Origin: an uncultured Clostridia bacterium
GTDB taxonomy: Bacteria; Bacillota; Clostridia; Oscillospirales; Acutalibacteraceae
Length of the DNA: 57,823 nucleotides
Direction of reading: 5' to 3'
Assembly: GCA_947623505.1 (NCBI GenBank)
Contig: CANQGT010000013.1
Coordinates: 1-57,823 of the forward strand
Under the pieces are notes generated by a model. The model worked only from the letters and a program-made list of their open reading frames with translations. It had not been told where the DNA came from and did not search any database. The translations under genes and the position numbers were made by a program. Shown here one piece after another: positions 8,345 to 17,582 of this stretch; position 1 is the first letter of the stretch; the number at the start of each line of letters is the position of its first letter.

Positions 8345-9040
8345 TTACAAGTTAAGAAAGATTATTGATGCGGCGATGAGATACTGCCCCGCGTAGTAAA
8401 GTAAATGATTCAGGAAAATCGGAACGGGTTTCTCCCAGCCTCTGCCGAAATATATTTTGGAAAGGACGGCGTCCGAAAGCGTGAAGAGAACCGAACCTAC
8501 CGCGAAAATTATCATTGATTTGCTCTGAACGGTGAAAGCCGCCCAAATTGAGGTGCACATCGTCATCGAAAGAAATACAACGTACAGGAAAACGATCCTG
8601 CGGTATTTTCCGTAATGCATCTTCAGCAAATTTGCGGAAAAGACCGTTCCGAGGCCAAGAACTAAGGAAATGACGGCGCAAATGAGCAGATGCCACCATT
8701 CAAACGGATTATGAATAATCAACGCGGCGATGTAAAATATGTGGCCTATAAGGAAAAACAGAAAACCCGCTTTAAGATATTCGTTTGCGTCTTTGGGATA
8801 GATGAATTTTAAATCAAGCGCAACGTCGCCGGCAAGGCCGAGAACGCCGCCCATCATAATAAGTATGCCGTAATTGGACATATCGGGATTTTGAATGACG
8901 GCAAAAACGGCCGTGAGCAGATAGCAAAGGCTTGACGTCATTTTGAAAAACAGTCTGTTTACGCTTGCGCCCTTTGAACGGACGAACAAAAAGCCTGTGG
9001 AAACCACCAAACCGATAAATAGAACTATGTAATATAACAT
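8345..9040 (-). CDS. YhhN/TMEM86 family (lysoplasmalogenase-like) membrane protein
   Basis: This 231-residue protein has about eight membrane segments. The GLAGDVALDL, FFLIGHIFYI and LFTLSDAVLS blocks carry the conserved acidic and His residues of the YhhN family, whose animal member TMEM86B hydrolyses the vinyl-ether bond of lysoplasmalogen. Many clostridia make plasmalogens, so the role is plausible but inferred. The frame is open up to 9106, but the ATG at 9040 is preceded by GGAGGGG and begins directly with a membrane helix, so it is preferred. Confidence 0.8.
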   Translation of the reverse strand: MLYYIVLFIGLVVSTGFLFVRSKGASVNRLFFKMTSSLCYLLTAVFAVIQNPDMSNYGILIMMGGVLGLAGDVALDLKFIYPKDANEYLKAGFLFFLIGHIFYIAALIIHNPFEWWHLLICAVISLVLGLGTVFSANLLKMHYGKYRRIVFLYVVFLSMTMCTSIWAAFTVQSKSMIIFAVGSVLFTLSDAVLSKIYFGRGWEKPVPIFLNHLLYYAGQYLIAASIIFLNL

Positions 9041-9433
9041 ACGCCCCTCCAAAAAAAACAAAAAATACTCCTGAATTATAATAGCACAATCCGCACAAAA
9101 CTTCAATATAAAAATCTTGAAATAAATAATTTATATTTAAGCAATCACAAACCGCCGGCATTGCAATCAAGACGCTGATTTTAAACGGTCGTTCTAATTT
9201 AAAAAGAATAAGCGTACGCATTACATTATAATCGATTACAAAAAATCTGTTACCGTTTTCGGAATAATGTGTTATCATATCAAGCCGCCACTGTGCAAGA
9301 CTGAGATAAACGAAAAATTCCACCTCTTTTCGCTTCCCTTTATTTTTACCCCCTCTGCCTTCCCTGAGCAAAGCTATGGCAAGCGAACAATCCCACCTCC
9401 TCTCCGCCTTCCCAAATCTCTCACTTCTTCTGC
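9041..9433. other. Gene-free stretch before the second repeat cluster
   Basis: An AT-rich intergenic stretch. No convincing coding frame, RNA gene or strong hairpin was seen. It probably contains the promoter of the YhhN gene, but no -35/-10 pair stood out. Confidence 0.5.
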
Positions 9434-9766
9434 CTCACCTGTGTAAGGGGAGGTGCCGAACGAATGTGAGGCGGAGGGGTTGTACTGTTAAAACAGCGTT
9501 ATTGTAACTAACCAACCCCTCAGTCTGCCTTGCGGCAGACAGCTCCCCTTACACAGGTGAGCCAAAGCGGTTAAAGATTGTATCACCAACCCCTCAGTCT
9601 GCCTTGTGGCAGACAGCTCCCCTTACACAGGTGAGCCAAAGCGGTTGAAGATTGTATCACCAACCCCTCAGTCTGCCTTGCGGCAGACAGCTCCCCTTGC
9701 TCAGGGGAGCCAGAGAAGCGGCGGAAAATACACGGCGGACAAATTCCTTACACAGGGGAGCCAAAG
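9434..9766 (+). repeat. Interspersed repeat cluster, copy 2
   Basis: The 128-bp composite with 19-bp inverted ends occupies 9434-9561. Two further hairpin units with GTCTGCC...GGCAGAC follow at about 9588-9635 and 9661-9710, each separated by an AAAGCGGTTRAAGATTGTA-type spacer, and a degenerate end fragment lies near 9749-9766. Frames that are open here are products of the repeat and not genes. Confidence 0.85.
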
Positions 9767-9849
9767 GAGAGAAATGCCTTGCGAAATTTTTTGTTTTACG
9801 GTTCTCTCGCTTGTTAATTTGGTGCAAAAGAAAATACAATAAAAAAATG

Positions 9850-9878
9850 TTTACTTTCAAACTTTAGTGTGTTAAAAT
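9850..9878 (+). promoter_or_regulatory. Promoter of the yerC-methyltransferase-hslO operon
   Basis: TTTACT at 9850-9855 and TAAAAT at 9873-9878 have 17-bp spacing. They are followed by a GAGGTGAT ribosome site before the ATG at 9896. Confidence 0.65.
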
Positions 9879-9895
9879 AATATTGAGGTGATAAT

Positions 9896-10195
9896 ATGCC
9901 GCTCAAAAGAGACGATAAAAACATTGATTTCCTTTTTAACGCCATACTCAAGCTTGAGAGCATTGACGAATGTTATGATTTTTTTGAAGATCTCTGCACG
10001 GTTCAGGAATTAAGGACGCTGAGCCAGCGCATAGTGGTTGCGAAAATGCTTTCCGAAAAAAGCGTTTATACCGACATAGTAAACGAAACGGGCGCTTCCA
10101 CGGCCACAATCAGCAGAGTAAACAGAAGCCTGCAGTACGGCTGCGACGGCTACGACAAAATTTTCCGCAGACTGAAGGGCGACGAAGATGTATGA
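9896..10195 (+). CDS. YerC/YecD family TrpR-like regulator
   Basis: This 99-residue protein is of the TrpR superfamily. The region ELRTLSQRIVVAKMLSEK, followed by the recognition segment TGASTATISRVNRSLQYG, is the hallmark of the YerC/YecD branch, which keeps the Trp-repressor fold but lacks an assured tryptophan site. It probably binds DNA as a dimer; its targets are unknown. The stop codon overlaps the start of the methyltransferase gene by 8 bp, and a strong ribosome site (GAGGTGAT) precedes its own ATG. Confidence 0.85.
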   Translation: MPLKRDDKNIDFLFNAILKLESIDECYDFFEDLCTVQELRTLSQRIVVAKMLSEKSVYTDIVNETGASTATISRVNRSLQYGCDGYDKIFRRLKGDEDV

Positions 10196-10913
10196 CCTCT
10201 TTGCCCTTTATTATGACGATTTGACCGATAACGTTGATTATGAAGCCGGAAGTGATTACATTTCCGGCTTTTTAAAAGAAAGCGGAGTGAATGAAGGAGC
10301 TAAGGTCATCGATCTTGCCTGCGGCACGGGAACTTTAAGCCTTTTGCTTAAAAACAAAGGATATGACGTTATCGGCGTTGATATGAGCGAGGAAATGCTC
10401 ACCGTTGCTGACAGAAAAGCCTGCGGGAGCATTCCGTTTATAAAAGCGAAAATGCAGGATTTGGTTATGCCCGATCCCGCCGACGCCTGCGTGTGCTGCC
10501 TTGACAGCATAAATCACCTTACAGATATTGAAGAAGTTAAGAAAACCTTTTCAAGCGTTTACGGCTGCCTGAAAAAAGACGGTATTTTCATATTTGACGT
10601 AAATACTATATATAAGCACGAAAAAATACTTGCCGGCAACAGTTTTGTTTTTGACAAAGACGGTTATTTTTTGGCATGGGATAACGAGCCGCTTGATTAC
10701 GGCGCGGTAAGGATAATTCTTGACTTTTTCATTTTTAACGGCAAAAATTACGACCGATATACCGAGGAATTTATCGAAAGGGCTTACGAAGAAAATGAAC
10801 TGAGAGCCGCGCTTGAGGGGCGCTTTGAGATTTTGGGAGTTTATGATGAGCTTACACGTTCACCCGCCAAAAAAGACTCTCAGAGGCTATATTTCGTCTG
10901 CAAGAGGTTATGA
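10188..10913 (+). CDS. Class I SAM-dependent methyltransferase
   Basis: This 241-residue Rossmann-fold methyltransferase has motif I VIDLACGTGTLSLLL at about residues 40-54 and the acidic end of beta-2, VIGVDMSEEML, at about 61-71. A motif IV-like segment DACVCCLDSINHL follows. The family is the small-molecule type (methyltransf_25 with a C-terminal beta extension); the substrate is unknown. It overlaps yerC by 8 bp and touches the next gene with an ATGA overlap, so three genes form one transcription unit. Confidence 0.85.
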   Translation: MYDLFALYYDDLTDNVDYEAGSDYISGFLKESGVNEGAKVIDLACGTGTLSLLLKNKGYDVIGVDMSEEMLTVADRKACGSIPFIKAKMQDLVMPDPADACVCCLDSINHLTDIEEVKKTFSSVYGCLKKDGIFIFDVNTIYKHEKILAGNSFVFDKDGYFLAWDNEPLDYGAVRIILDFFIFNGKNYDRYTEEFIERAYEENELRAALEGRFEILGVYDELTRSPAKKDSQRLYFVCKRL

Positions 10914-11794
10914 TTATGGGAAATACGGTAAGATATATAACAAAGGACGGCGGCGCTTACATTATTGCCGCCGACACAACAGAAATGATAAGAGAAGCGG
11001 AGCGTATCCATAAACCGTCCGCTGTGGTTACCGCGGCGCTGGGCAGGCTTCTGACCGCCGCGTCTATGATGGGCTGTATGCTCAAGGGAAAAGAGGACAG
11101 CGTTACTCTCCGCCTAAACGGAAACGGGCCCGCGGGTTCGTTCATCGCCGTGGCGGACAGCGAGGGAAACGCCAGAGGTTGCGTTCAAAACAAAATCGTT
11201 GAGCTTCCGCTGAACGCCAAGGGAAAGCTTGATGTAGGCGGAGCGGTGGGAAAAGAAGGCTATCTTTACGTTATCAAAGACGTCGGCCTTAAAGAGCCTT
11301 TTACCGGAGCAACGCAAATCGTAAGCGGAGAAATAGCCGAGGACATCACAAATTATTTTGCCGTTTCAGAGCAAATTCCCACCGTCTGCGCGCTCGGTGT
11401 GCTTGTTGAGCCCGATCTTTCGGTAAACTGCGCGGGGGGATTTTTAATTCAGCTTTTGCCGGGGTGCCCCGATGAAACGGTTTGCGCAATAGAGAAAGCG
11501 GTATCGGATATTCCGTCCGTTACCGAAATGCTTTCGTCCGGTATGAACGCCGACGATATAGCAAAAAGAGCGTTCGAGGGGCTTGAAACTGATAAGCTTG
11601 ACGAAACGCGGAATGCTTACAAATGCAGCTGCTCGCGCAAGAGAGTTGAAAAAGCGCTTCTTTCCACGGGCGCGAAGGCGCTTGACGAAATGGCAAACAG
11701 CAACGAAAATACAAGCGTGGAATGCCACTTCTGCGATAAAGTCTATATCTTTACACCGCGGGAAATAAAAGAGCTAAAAGAAAAAGCGGTTTAA
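10910..11794 (+). CDS. hslO: Hsp33 redox-regulated chaperonin
   Basis: Cytoplasmic Hsp33, a holdase activated by oxidation and unfolding of its zinc domain. The 294-residue length is standard. The zinc centre appears as CSCSRKRVEKAL near residue 240 and CHFCDKVY near 271, giving the CxC...CxxC set. Upstream, the GNGPAGSFIAVADSEGNARG region is typical of the substrate-binding fold. The first ATG (10910) overlaps the previous stop, but the ATG at 10916 has AGAGG at a better distance; either start changes only two residues. The gene is last in the yerC operon. Confidence 0.93.
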   Translation: MIMGNTVRYITKDGGAYIIAADTTEMIREAERIHKPSAVVTAALGRLLTAASMMGCMLKGKEDSVTLRLNGNGPAGSFIAVADSEGNARGCVQNKIVELPLNAKGKLDVGGAVGKEGYLYVIKDVGLKEPFTGATQIVSGEIAEDITNYFAVSEQIPTVCALGVLVEPDLSVNCAGGFLIQLLPGCPDETVCAIEKAVSDIPSVTEMLSSGMNADDIAKRAFEGLETDKLDETRNAYKCSCSRKRVEKALLSTGAKALDEMANSNENTSVECHFCDKVYIFTPREIKELKEKAV

Positions 11795-11837
11795 CTTTTT
11801 TTAAGCTTGCCATAATGAAAAAAATACTAAAAAAGTG

Positions 11838-11866
11838 TTGACTTTTTCCTGTAGATATAGTATTAT
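11838..11866 (+). promoter_or_regulatory. Strong promoter of the tRNA cluster
   Basis: TTGACT at 11838-11843 and TATTAT at 11861-11866 with 17-bp spacing, 24 bp before the first tRNA. Confidence 0.8.
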
Positions 11867-11889
11867 AAACAACGTCGCAACAGCGATAC

Positions 11890-11965
11890 GGAAGTTTAGC
11901 TCAGCTGGGAGAGCATCTGCCCTACAAGCAGAGGGTCACAGGTTCGAGCCCTGTAACTTCCACCA
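11890..11965 (+). tRNA. tRNA-Val (anticodon TAC)
   Basis: The cloverleaf starts GGAAGTT and closes with AACTTCC, then discriminator A and an encoded CCA. The anticodon loop reads CCTACAA and the T arm contains GGTTCGAGCC. Confidence 0.95.
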
Positions 11966-11991
11966 ACGCGCGGCTTTTTGCCGTGCAAAAC

Positions 11992-12068
11992 GGCCCGGTA
12001 GTTCAGCTGGTTAGAACGCCTGCCTGTCACGCAGGAGGTCGACGGTTCAAGTCCGTTCCGGGTCGCCA
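11992..12068 (+). tRNA. tRNA-Asp (anticodon GTC)
   Basis: The acceptor GGCCCGG pairs with CCGGGTC (one G-T), with discriminator G and encoded CCA. The anticodon loop is CTGTCAC. Confidence 0.95.
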
Positions 12069-12074
12069 ATAAGT

Positions 12075-12150
<76 letters not shown>

Positions 12151-12153
12151 TAT

Positions 12154-12229
12154 GCGGATTTAGCTCATCCGGTAGAGCGCCACCTTGCCAAGGTGGAGGT
12201 AGCGAGTTCGAGTCTCGTAATCCGCTCCA
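12154..12229 (+). tRNA. tRNA-Gly (anticodon GCC)
   Basis: The acceptor GCGGATT pairs with AATCCGC, with discriminator T and encoded CCA. The anticodon loop is TTGCCAA. Confidence 0.95.
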
Positions 12230-12259
12230 ACGGGCGCTGATTTATCGGCGCCCATATTC

Positions 12260-12334
12260 GGCACCATAGCCAAGAGGTAAGGCAGAGCTCTGCAAAAGCT
12301 TTACGCCCCAGTTCAAATCTGGGTGGTGCCTCCA
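12260..12334 (+). tRNA. tRNA-Cys (anticodon GCA)
   Basis: The acceptor GGCACCA pairs with TGGTGCC, with discriminator T and encoded CCA. The anticodon loop is CTGCAAA. It is the last tRNA of the cluster. Confidence 0.95.
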
Positions 12335-12338
12335 AAAA

Positions 12339-12369
12339 AGCCTGAAGCATCCGCTTCAGGCTTTCTTCT
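12339..12369 (+). terminator. Terminator of the tRNA cluster
   Basis: A perfect 10-bp stem (AGCCTGAAGC / GCTTCAGGCT) with an ATCC loop, followed by TTCTTCTTTC, begins 5 nt after the tRNA-Cys CCA end. Confidence 0.88.
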
Positions 12370-12411
12370 TTCTCAAAAACGAAGGCAAGTAAACTTGCTT
12401 TTCCTGCCGTT

Positions 12412-13767
12412 TTAGTTTTTAAGACTATGCAGAGGAGCAGGTATCCGCCCTCCCCTGTTTATGAATTTTGCGGGCGATTTCGCGTTTACTTTCATTACAG
12501 GCCCGGAACCGAGCAAACCGCCGAATTCAAGCTCCTCGCCTATTTTTTTGCCGATTGCGGGTATAACTCTTACCGCCGTTGTTTTGCCGTTTACCATTCC
12601 TATCGCGGCCTCGTCGGCGATTATTCCGCTTATGACCTCGGGCGTGGTGTCGCCCGGAATAACAATCATATCAAGCCCAACGGAGCAGACGGCTGTCATA
12701 GCCTCTAATTTTTCAATGGAAAGCGCCCCGCTTCGCGCGGCGTTTATCATACCCGCGTCCTCGGAAACGGGAATAAACGCTCCGGAAAGCCCCCCGACGC
12801 TTGACGACGCCATAACGCCGCCCTTTTTCACCGCGTCGTTGAGCATAGCAAGGCACGCCGTAGTGCCTGCCGCGCCGCATTGCTCAAGCCCTATTTCCTC
12901 AAGTATATGGGCAACGGAATCGCCTACCGCAGGAGTCGGCGCGAGCGAAAGGTCAACTATGCCGAACGGAACGCCTAACCTTTTAGAGGCCTCAACGCCG
13001 ACGAGCTGACCCATTCGAGTTATTTTGAACGCCGTTTTCTTTATAAGCTCCGCTATCTCGTTTATACTGTAGTCGGGATATTTTGAAACCGCAGCTCTGA
13101 CTACTCCCGGGCCCGAAACGCCTACGTTGATAACGCAGTCCGGCTCGGAAAGACCGTGGAAAGCTCCCGCCATAAACGGATTATCCTCCGGAGCGTTGCA
13201 AAATACAACAAGCTTGCCCGCGGCAATACAGTCTTTATCTTTTGTAAGCTCCGCGGCCTTTTTGATCTGCTTGCCCATAATTCTTACGGCGTCCATATTT
13301 ATTCCCGCTTTGGTTGTGCCTATGTTGACGGAGGAGCAAAGGTGCTCCGTTGCCGCTAACGCCTCAGGAATGGAATTGATAAGCTCTATATCACCCGCGG
13401 AAAAGCCCTTTTGCACAAGGGCGGAGTAACCGCCTATAAAGTTAACGCCTATGGTGTTCGCCGCCTTTTCAAGTGCGAGAGCGTATTTTACGGGATCGCC
13501 GCCGCTTATTCCCGCGAGTATCGCGACGGGAGTGACCGAAACGCGCTTGTTGATTATCGGAATACCATACTGCTTTTCTATATCGTTTCCCGTTTCAACC
13601 AGCTTTTCGGCCTTGCGGCAGATTTTTTCGTAAATTTTATTACAGGCTCTGTCAATGTCCGTATCCGCGCAGTCCAAAAGCGAAATCCCCATTGTCGTGG
13701 TGCGGATATCAAGGCATTCGTCCTGAATCATATGTATCGTTTCAAGTATGTCAAAAGTGTTGATCAT
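12412..13767 (-). CDS. PFL/DUF711 family protein (UPF0210)
   Basis: This 451-residue cytoplasmic protein belongs to the DUF711 family, annotated by structural resemblance to pyruvate formate-lyase but without an established reaction. Conserved blocks visible are [15 protein letters not shown] near the N terminus, [13 protein letters not shown], the glycine-rich [11 protein letters not shown] and [12 protein letters not shown] regions, and [19 protein letters not shown]. It is encoded 10 bp downstream of the ACT-domain gene at 14047, a pairing seen across Firmicutes, so the ACT protein may regulate it. A small GCAAG-TTTA-CTTGC hairpin just downstream (12384-12397) may terminate the pair. Confidence 0.88.
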   Translation of the reverse strand: MINTFDILETIHMIQDECLDIRTTTMGISLLDCADTDIDRACNKIYEKICRKAEKLVETGNDIEKQYGIPIINKRVSVTPVAILAGISGGDPVKYALALEKAANTIGVNFIGGYSALVQKGFSAGDIELINSIPEALAATEHLCSSVNIGTTKAGINMDAVRIMGKQIKKAAELTKDKDCIAAGKLVVFCNAPEDNPFMAGAFHGLSEPDCVINVGVSGPGVVRAAVSKYPDYSINEIAELIKKTAFKITRMGQLVGVEASKRLGVPFGIVDLSLAPTPAVGDSVAHILEEIGLEQCGAAGTTACLAMLNDAVKKGGVMASSSVGGLSGAFIPVSEDAGMINAARSGALSIEKLEAMTAVCSVGLDMIVIPGDTTPEVISGIIADEAAIGMVNGKTTAVRVIPAIGKKIGEELEFGGLLGSGPVMKVNAKSPAKFINRGGRIPAPLHSLKN

Positions 13768-13777
13768 AAAAAATCAC

Positions 13778-14047
13778 CTATATTCTGTGCATTGAATTGA
13801 AAATATCCTCATTCATAACATGGATGGAAAGCCCGCTTTCTTTTCCGTATTCGGTAAGAGAGTCCGAAAACTGAGTAAAGGGAACGGCGCATTTCGATAT
13901 ATCAGCCATCATAATCATACAGAACATATCCTGCAAAATAGATTGGGTAACCTCAATGATATTAACCTCGTTTTCAGCGCAGATTGCAGAGACCTTTGCA
14001 AGAATGCCCACCGTATCTCTGCCGATGACCGTAATAACGGCTCGCAT
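13778..14047 (-). CDS. ACT domain protein (UPF0237)
   Basis: This stand-alone ACT domain has 89 residues, starting MRAVITVIGRDTVGILAKVS, with the ligand-binding loop between the first strand and helix (GRDTVGI). Such proteins bind small ligands, often amino acids, and act as regulatory subunits. The ATG is preceded by GGAGGTGAT. It is followed by the PFL/DUF711 gene with a 10-bp gap, so they form an operon and probably a functional pair. Confidence 0.9.
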   Translation of the reverse strand: MRAVITVIGRDTVGILAKVSAICAENEVNIIEVTQSILQDMFCMIMMADISKCAVPFTQFSDSLTEYGKESGLSIHVMNEDIFNSMHRI

Positions 14048-14121
14048 AGTATCACCTCCGAAAATATTAAAGAAATTATATCAAAGACTTAAAAATTTTT
14101 CAATAAAAACGATAATAATAA

Positions 14122-14149
14122 TTGAAAAATCTTATAAATATGATAAAAT
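14122..14149 (+). promoter_or_regulatory. Promoter upstream of the PHP hydrolase operon
   Basis: TTGAAA at 14122-14127 and TAAAAT at 14144-14149 with 16-bp spacing. The leader is about 70 nt. Confidence 0.5.
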
Positions 14150-14226
14150 ACCTATAACAAAGAAATCATCGCTGTTATCATCTTATGATGTTGCAATATT
14201 CCGCCGAAAAAGAGGAGTTATCTTGT

Positions 14227-15036
14227 ATGGGGTTTTCATACATAATGGATATGCACGTTCATTCCGATCATTCATTTGACGGAAATCATTCCTGCATGCT
14301 TCTTTGCGAAAGCGCCGTAAGCAAAGGCATTGACGCGATAGCGATAACCGACCACTGCGAAATCGATTCAAAGACTCTTGATTTCAGAGCATTTTCCACA
14401 AATCAGTATTTTGAAAGCTATAAAGCAAAAAAATTTTTTGAGGGCGAGTTACTTGTTATGCAAGGGCTTGAGATAGGGCAGGCCGTTTATAACAAGCCAC
14501 TTGCGGAGAGTATCTTAAACGCGCGCAAATATGATTTTATTCTCGGATCTATTCACAATCTTGAAAATATGCCCGATTTTTATTATCTTGATTACGGAAA
14601 ATATGACGTTTACGAGCTTCTCGGCAGATATTTCGATACCGTTTACGAGCTTTGCCTTTGGAACAGATTCGATTCTCTCGCCCATCTTACATACCCGTTA
14701 AGATACATAAAGGGCAGAGCGAAAATTGACGTTGACCTTTCAAAATTCAGCGATAAAATAGAGGCCATACTCGGTCTGCTCGTTAAAAACCGAAAGGCGC
14801 TTGAAATAAACACTTCCGGACTGTTTCAGGAAATCAACGAAACGTTGCCGGATAAAAACATTATAAAGCTATTCAGGGATTTAGGCGGGGAATATATCAC
14901 CGTCGGTTCGGACAGCCATTATCATCAGAAAATAGGCGCGGGAATAGAACAGGGGCTTGCTCTGGCAAAGGAATGCGGGTTTGACAGCACCGTTATTTAC
15001 CAGAACAGAGAGCCGTTATCCGTGCCGATAGAATAA
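14227..15036 (+). CDS. PHP domain phosphatase, histidinol-phosphatase-like
   Basis: This 269-residue PHP-superfamily metalloenzyme shows the HxH motif MDMHVHSDHSFDG near residue 10, the next metal ligands in ITDHCEID near 45, an E in GLEIGQA near 84, a His in GSIHNLENM near 113, and the final GSDSHYHQKIG block near 240. This is the HisJ (histidinol phosphatase) architecture, but no other his gene is near, so the substrate is not assured. The frame is open from 14185; the ATG at 14227 is chosen because AGGAG sits 9 nt ahead. The gene leads a plus-strand series with an Lrp regulator and an aminotransferase. Confidence 0.82.
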   Translation: MGFSYIMDMHVHSDHSFDGNHSCMLLCESAVSKGIDAIAITDHCEIDSKTLDFRAFSTNQYFESYKAKKFFEGELLVMQGLEIGQAVYNKPLAESILNARKYDFILGSIHNLENMPDFYYLDYGKYDVYELLGRYFDTVYELCLWNRFDSLAHLTYPLRYIKGRAKIDVDLSKFSDKIEAILGLLVKNRKALEINTSGLFQEINETLPDKNIIKLFRDLGGEYITVGSDSHYHQKIGAGIEQGLALAKECGFDSTVIYQNREPLSVPIE

Positions 15037-15047
15037 GGAGAAATCGT

Positions 15048-15527
15048 ATGAACAAATTACTTCAGCTTCTTGAAAGCGACGCGAGGCTCACAAATAAGGA
15101 ACTCGCCGTAATGCTCGGAAAAAGCGAAAAAGAAATCACCGATGAGATAAAACTCCTTGAGGAAACAGGAGTTATCAAAGGATATAAGGCTATAGTTGAT
15201 AAGGAAAAAGCGGATTACGAAACGGTCTCCGCTCTTATCGAAATAAAGGTGCAGCCGAAATACGGCAGAGGCTTTGACGATATAGCCGGCAGGATCGCCG
15301 ACCTTGAGGAGGTTGAGTCCATCTATCTTATGAGCGGCGGATTTGACCTTATGGTGATGGTATCCGATAAATCCTTCCACGAGGTTGCGATGTTTATAGC
15401 GAACAGAGTCTCTCCGCTTGAGGGAGTAGTCTCCACCGCCACCCACTTTATACTCAAAAAATATAAGGAACTCGGCGTTTTGTTTTCCGATGAGATAAAG
15501 GACGACAGGGGGACGGTTTCCTTTTGA
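15048..15527 (+). CDS. Lrp/AsnC family transcriptional regulator
   Basis: This 159-residue protein has an N-terminal winged helix-turn-helix (residues 1-50, with the LLESDARLTNKELAVMLG core) and a C-terminal RAM/ACT-like effector domain that includes VESIYLMSGGFDLMVMV and ends SPLEGVVSTATHFILK. Lrp-type regulators sense amino acids and form octamers. The next gene starts with a TTG that overlaps this stop codon, so it probably controls or accompanies the aminotransferase. Confidence 0.9.
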   Translation: MNKLLQLLESDARLTNKELAVMLGKSEKEITDEIKLLEETGVIKGYKAIVDKEKADYETVSALIEIKVQPKYGRGFDDIAGRIADLEEVESIYLMSGGFDLMVMVSDKSFHEVAMFIANRVSPLEGVVSTATHFILKKYKELGVLFSDEIKDDRGTVSF

Positions 15528-16699
15528 TTGATTACAGCGATTTTTTAAACGAAAGCATTTTAAAAGTAAAACCCAGCGGAATAAGAAAATTCTTTTCCAT
15601 TGCCGAGGAAATGGAAAACGTCATTTCCCTCGGCGTAGGCGAGCCCGATTTTCTCACGCCGTGGCATATAAGGCGCTCCGCCATAGATAATCTTGACAGG
15701 GGCTCAACGAGATACACGGCAAATGCGGGGCTTATGCCCTTGCGTGAGGAAATATGCGCTTTTTACAAAAGAAAATACAATGTCGGGTATGATCCTGACG
15801 ATGAGGTCCTCGTTACCGTCGGCGGCTCCGAGGGCATTGATATGGCAATCAGAACCATTATATCAAGCGGCGACGAAGCGCTTGTAGTCGAGCCATCGTT
15901 TGTTTGCTACAAGCCGATAATCGAAACCTGCGGTGGCAAGGCTATCCCCCTTGTAACAAGGGAATCTGACTGTTTCAAGCTCACCGCCGACGAAATAGAA
16001 AAAGCATTGACGGGCAAAACAAAAGTGCTTGTTTTTCCTTACCCGAATAATCCCACGGGCGCGGTTATGAGAAAAGAAGAGCTTGAAAAAATAGCCGAGG
16101 TCGTAAAAAAGCACAATCTTTTTGTGATTTCAGACGAGATCTACAGCGAACTGACCTACGGAGAACAACGGCACTGCTCTATTGCGTCAATAGACGGAAT
16201 GCGCGAACGAACAGTAGTAATAAACGGCTTTTCAAAAACCTATTCTATGACGGGCTGGAGACTCGGCTACGCTTTGGGCCCCGCTCCGGTTATACGCCAG
16301 ATGACGAAACTGCATCAGTTTGCCGTTATGAGCGCTCCCACTACTTCGCAACGCGCCGCGATCGAGGCGCTCAAAAACGGAGACGCCGATATTGAAAAAA
16401 TGCTTTCCGATTACGATATGCGCCGAAGATATACGGTGAACGCTTTCAGGGAAATAGGGCTTGACTGCTTTGAACCCGAAGGTGCGTTTTACGCTTTCCC
16501 CTGCATTAAGTCAACAGGGCTGTCAAGCGATGAGTTTTGCGAAAGACTCATAAAGGAAAAACACGTTGCAGTTATTCCCGGAAACGCTTTCGGCGACTGC
16601 GGAGAGGGATATATCAGAGTTTCATACTGCTATTCGATAGAAAACATAAAGGCAGCGGTTCAAAGAATTGCCGAATTTGTAAGAGAGATAAAGGGATAG
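15524..16699 (+). CDS. Class I/II pyridoxal-phosphate aminotransferase
   Basis: This 391-residue PLP enzyme (aspartate aminotransferase fold type I) shows VGEPDFLTP near residue 37, PNNPTG near 170, an ISDEIYSEL stretch with the PLP-ring Asp, the Schiff-base lysine in NGFSKTYSMTGWRLGY near 235, and a C-terminal arginine in YIRVSYCYS. The exact amino donor is unknown; the family includes alanine and aromatic transaminases. It is read from TTG at 15524, overlapping the TGA of the Lrp gene by 3 bp, with GGGGG about 11 nt upstream. It ends with TAG. Confidence 0.9.
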   Translation: MIDYSDFLNESILKVKPSGIRKFFSIAEEMENVISLGVGEPDFLTPWHIRRSAIDNLDRGSTRYTANAGLMPLREEICAFYKRKYNVGYDPDDEVLVTVGGSEGIDMAIRTIISSGDEALVVEPSFVCYKPIIETCGGKAIPLVTRESDCFKLTADEIEKALTGKTKVLVFPYPNNPTGAVMRKEELEKIAEVVKKHNLFVISDEIYSELTYGEQRHCSIASIDGMRERTVVINGFSKTYSMTGWRLGYALGPAPVIRQMTKLHQFAVMSAPTTSQRAAIEALKNGDADIEKMLSDYDMRRRYTVNAFREIGLDCFEPEGAFYAFPCIKSTGLSSDEFCERLIKEKHVAVIPGNAFGDCGEGYIRVSYCYSIENIKAAVQRIAEFVREIKG

Positions 16700-16701
16700 A
16701 T

Positions 16702-17574
16702 ATGCAGATTAAGGTTAAAGCTTACGCAAAAATAAATTTAATGCTTGATATAATCAACAGGCGGACGGACGGATTTCACGATCTTTTTATGATTATGCAG
16801 AGCGTGGGAATTTACGATACCGTGACCGTAACCGAAAACAAATCAAAAAGCATTTCCGTTTCGTGCGACGTTGAAGGAATACCGCTTGACGAAAAAAATA
16901 TTGCCTGGAAAGCCGCAAGCTCGTTTTTTGAATACACAAAAAAGAAAAACAAAGGCATACATATAGATATAGCAAAGCGTATTCCTCACGCGGCGGGGCT
17001 TGCCGGAGGAAGCGCGGACGGCGCGGCGGTTATCATTGCCCTCAACGCGCTGTATAAAACAGATCTCAGCGAAAGCGAGCTTTGCTCGATCGGCATAAAA
17101 GTCGGTGCGGATGTGCCGTTCTGCCTTACCGGGGGAACTCTCTTGGCTCAGGGAATAGGTGATAAGCTAAGCAAAGTAAAGCCGCTTCGCAAATGCCATA
17201 TAGTTCTTGCAAAGCCCGATTTTGAAGTTAATACAGGCTATGCTTACAGTCAATTTGATTACTGCGGAAAAAGCCACACACCCGACAAATTTGGAATGCT
17301 GCGGGCAATTCAGTCCCGTGATTTGAACGCGGTGTGCGAAAAAGCGGAAAATGTTTTCGAGCAGTTTATAGAAGTCCCCAAACGCATTGAGATCAAGGAA
17401 ATTTTTAAAAACAACGGTGCGCTCGGCTATTGTATGAGCGGCAGCGGACCCACGGTCTTCGGGATTTTTGCCAATAAGGAAAGCGCTCAAAACGCCGCTT
17501 CTCAACTAAAAACATTTGTAAAGGACGTTCTGATATGCACACCGGTTGCCCACGGTTGCCGCATAACTGAATAA
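16702..17574 (+). CDS. ispE: 4-diphosphocytidyl-2-C-methyl-D-erythritol kinase
   Basis: GHMP kinase IspE of the MEP isoprenoid pathway, phosphorylating CDP-methylerythritol with ATP. The 290-residue length is normal. The N terminus KVKAYAKINLMLDI and the ATP-binding glycine loop PHAAGLAGGSADGAA near residue 96 are diagnostic, as is the late SGSGPTVFGIF block. The frame is open from 16537, but the ATG at 16702 starts the conserved domain and has AAGGGA upstream. It begins 2 bp after the aminotransferase stop. A terminator whose 3' arm doubles as the next ribosome site follows it. Confidence 0.95.
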   Translation: MQIKVKAYAKINLMLDIINRRTDGFHDLFMIMQSVGIYDTVTVTENKSKSISVSCDVEGIPLDEKNIAWKAASSFFEYTKKKNKGIHIDIAKRIPHAAGLAGGSADGAAVIIALNALYKTDLSESELCSIGIKVGADVPFCLTGGTLLAQGIGDKLSKVKPLRKCHIVLAKPDFEVNTGYAYSQFDYCGKSHTPDKFGMLRAIQSRDLNAVCEKAENVFEQFIEVPKRIEIKEIFKNNGALGYCMSGSGPTVFGIFANKESAQNAASQLKTFVKDVLICTPVAHGCRITE

Positions 17575-17582
17575 AATAATTG

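Noticed and set aside
9606-9867. Several open frames of 67-78 codons in the repeat cluster
   Set aside because: They consist of the interspersed hairpin repeats, have no ribosome sites and occur on both strands.
12165-12350. 61-codon open frame across the tRNA-Gly/tRNA-Cys genes, minus strand
   Set aside because: It lies inside two convincing tRNA genes; the frame is the familiar spurious translation of tRNA complement.
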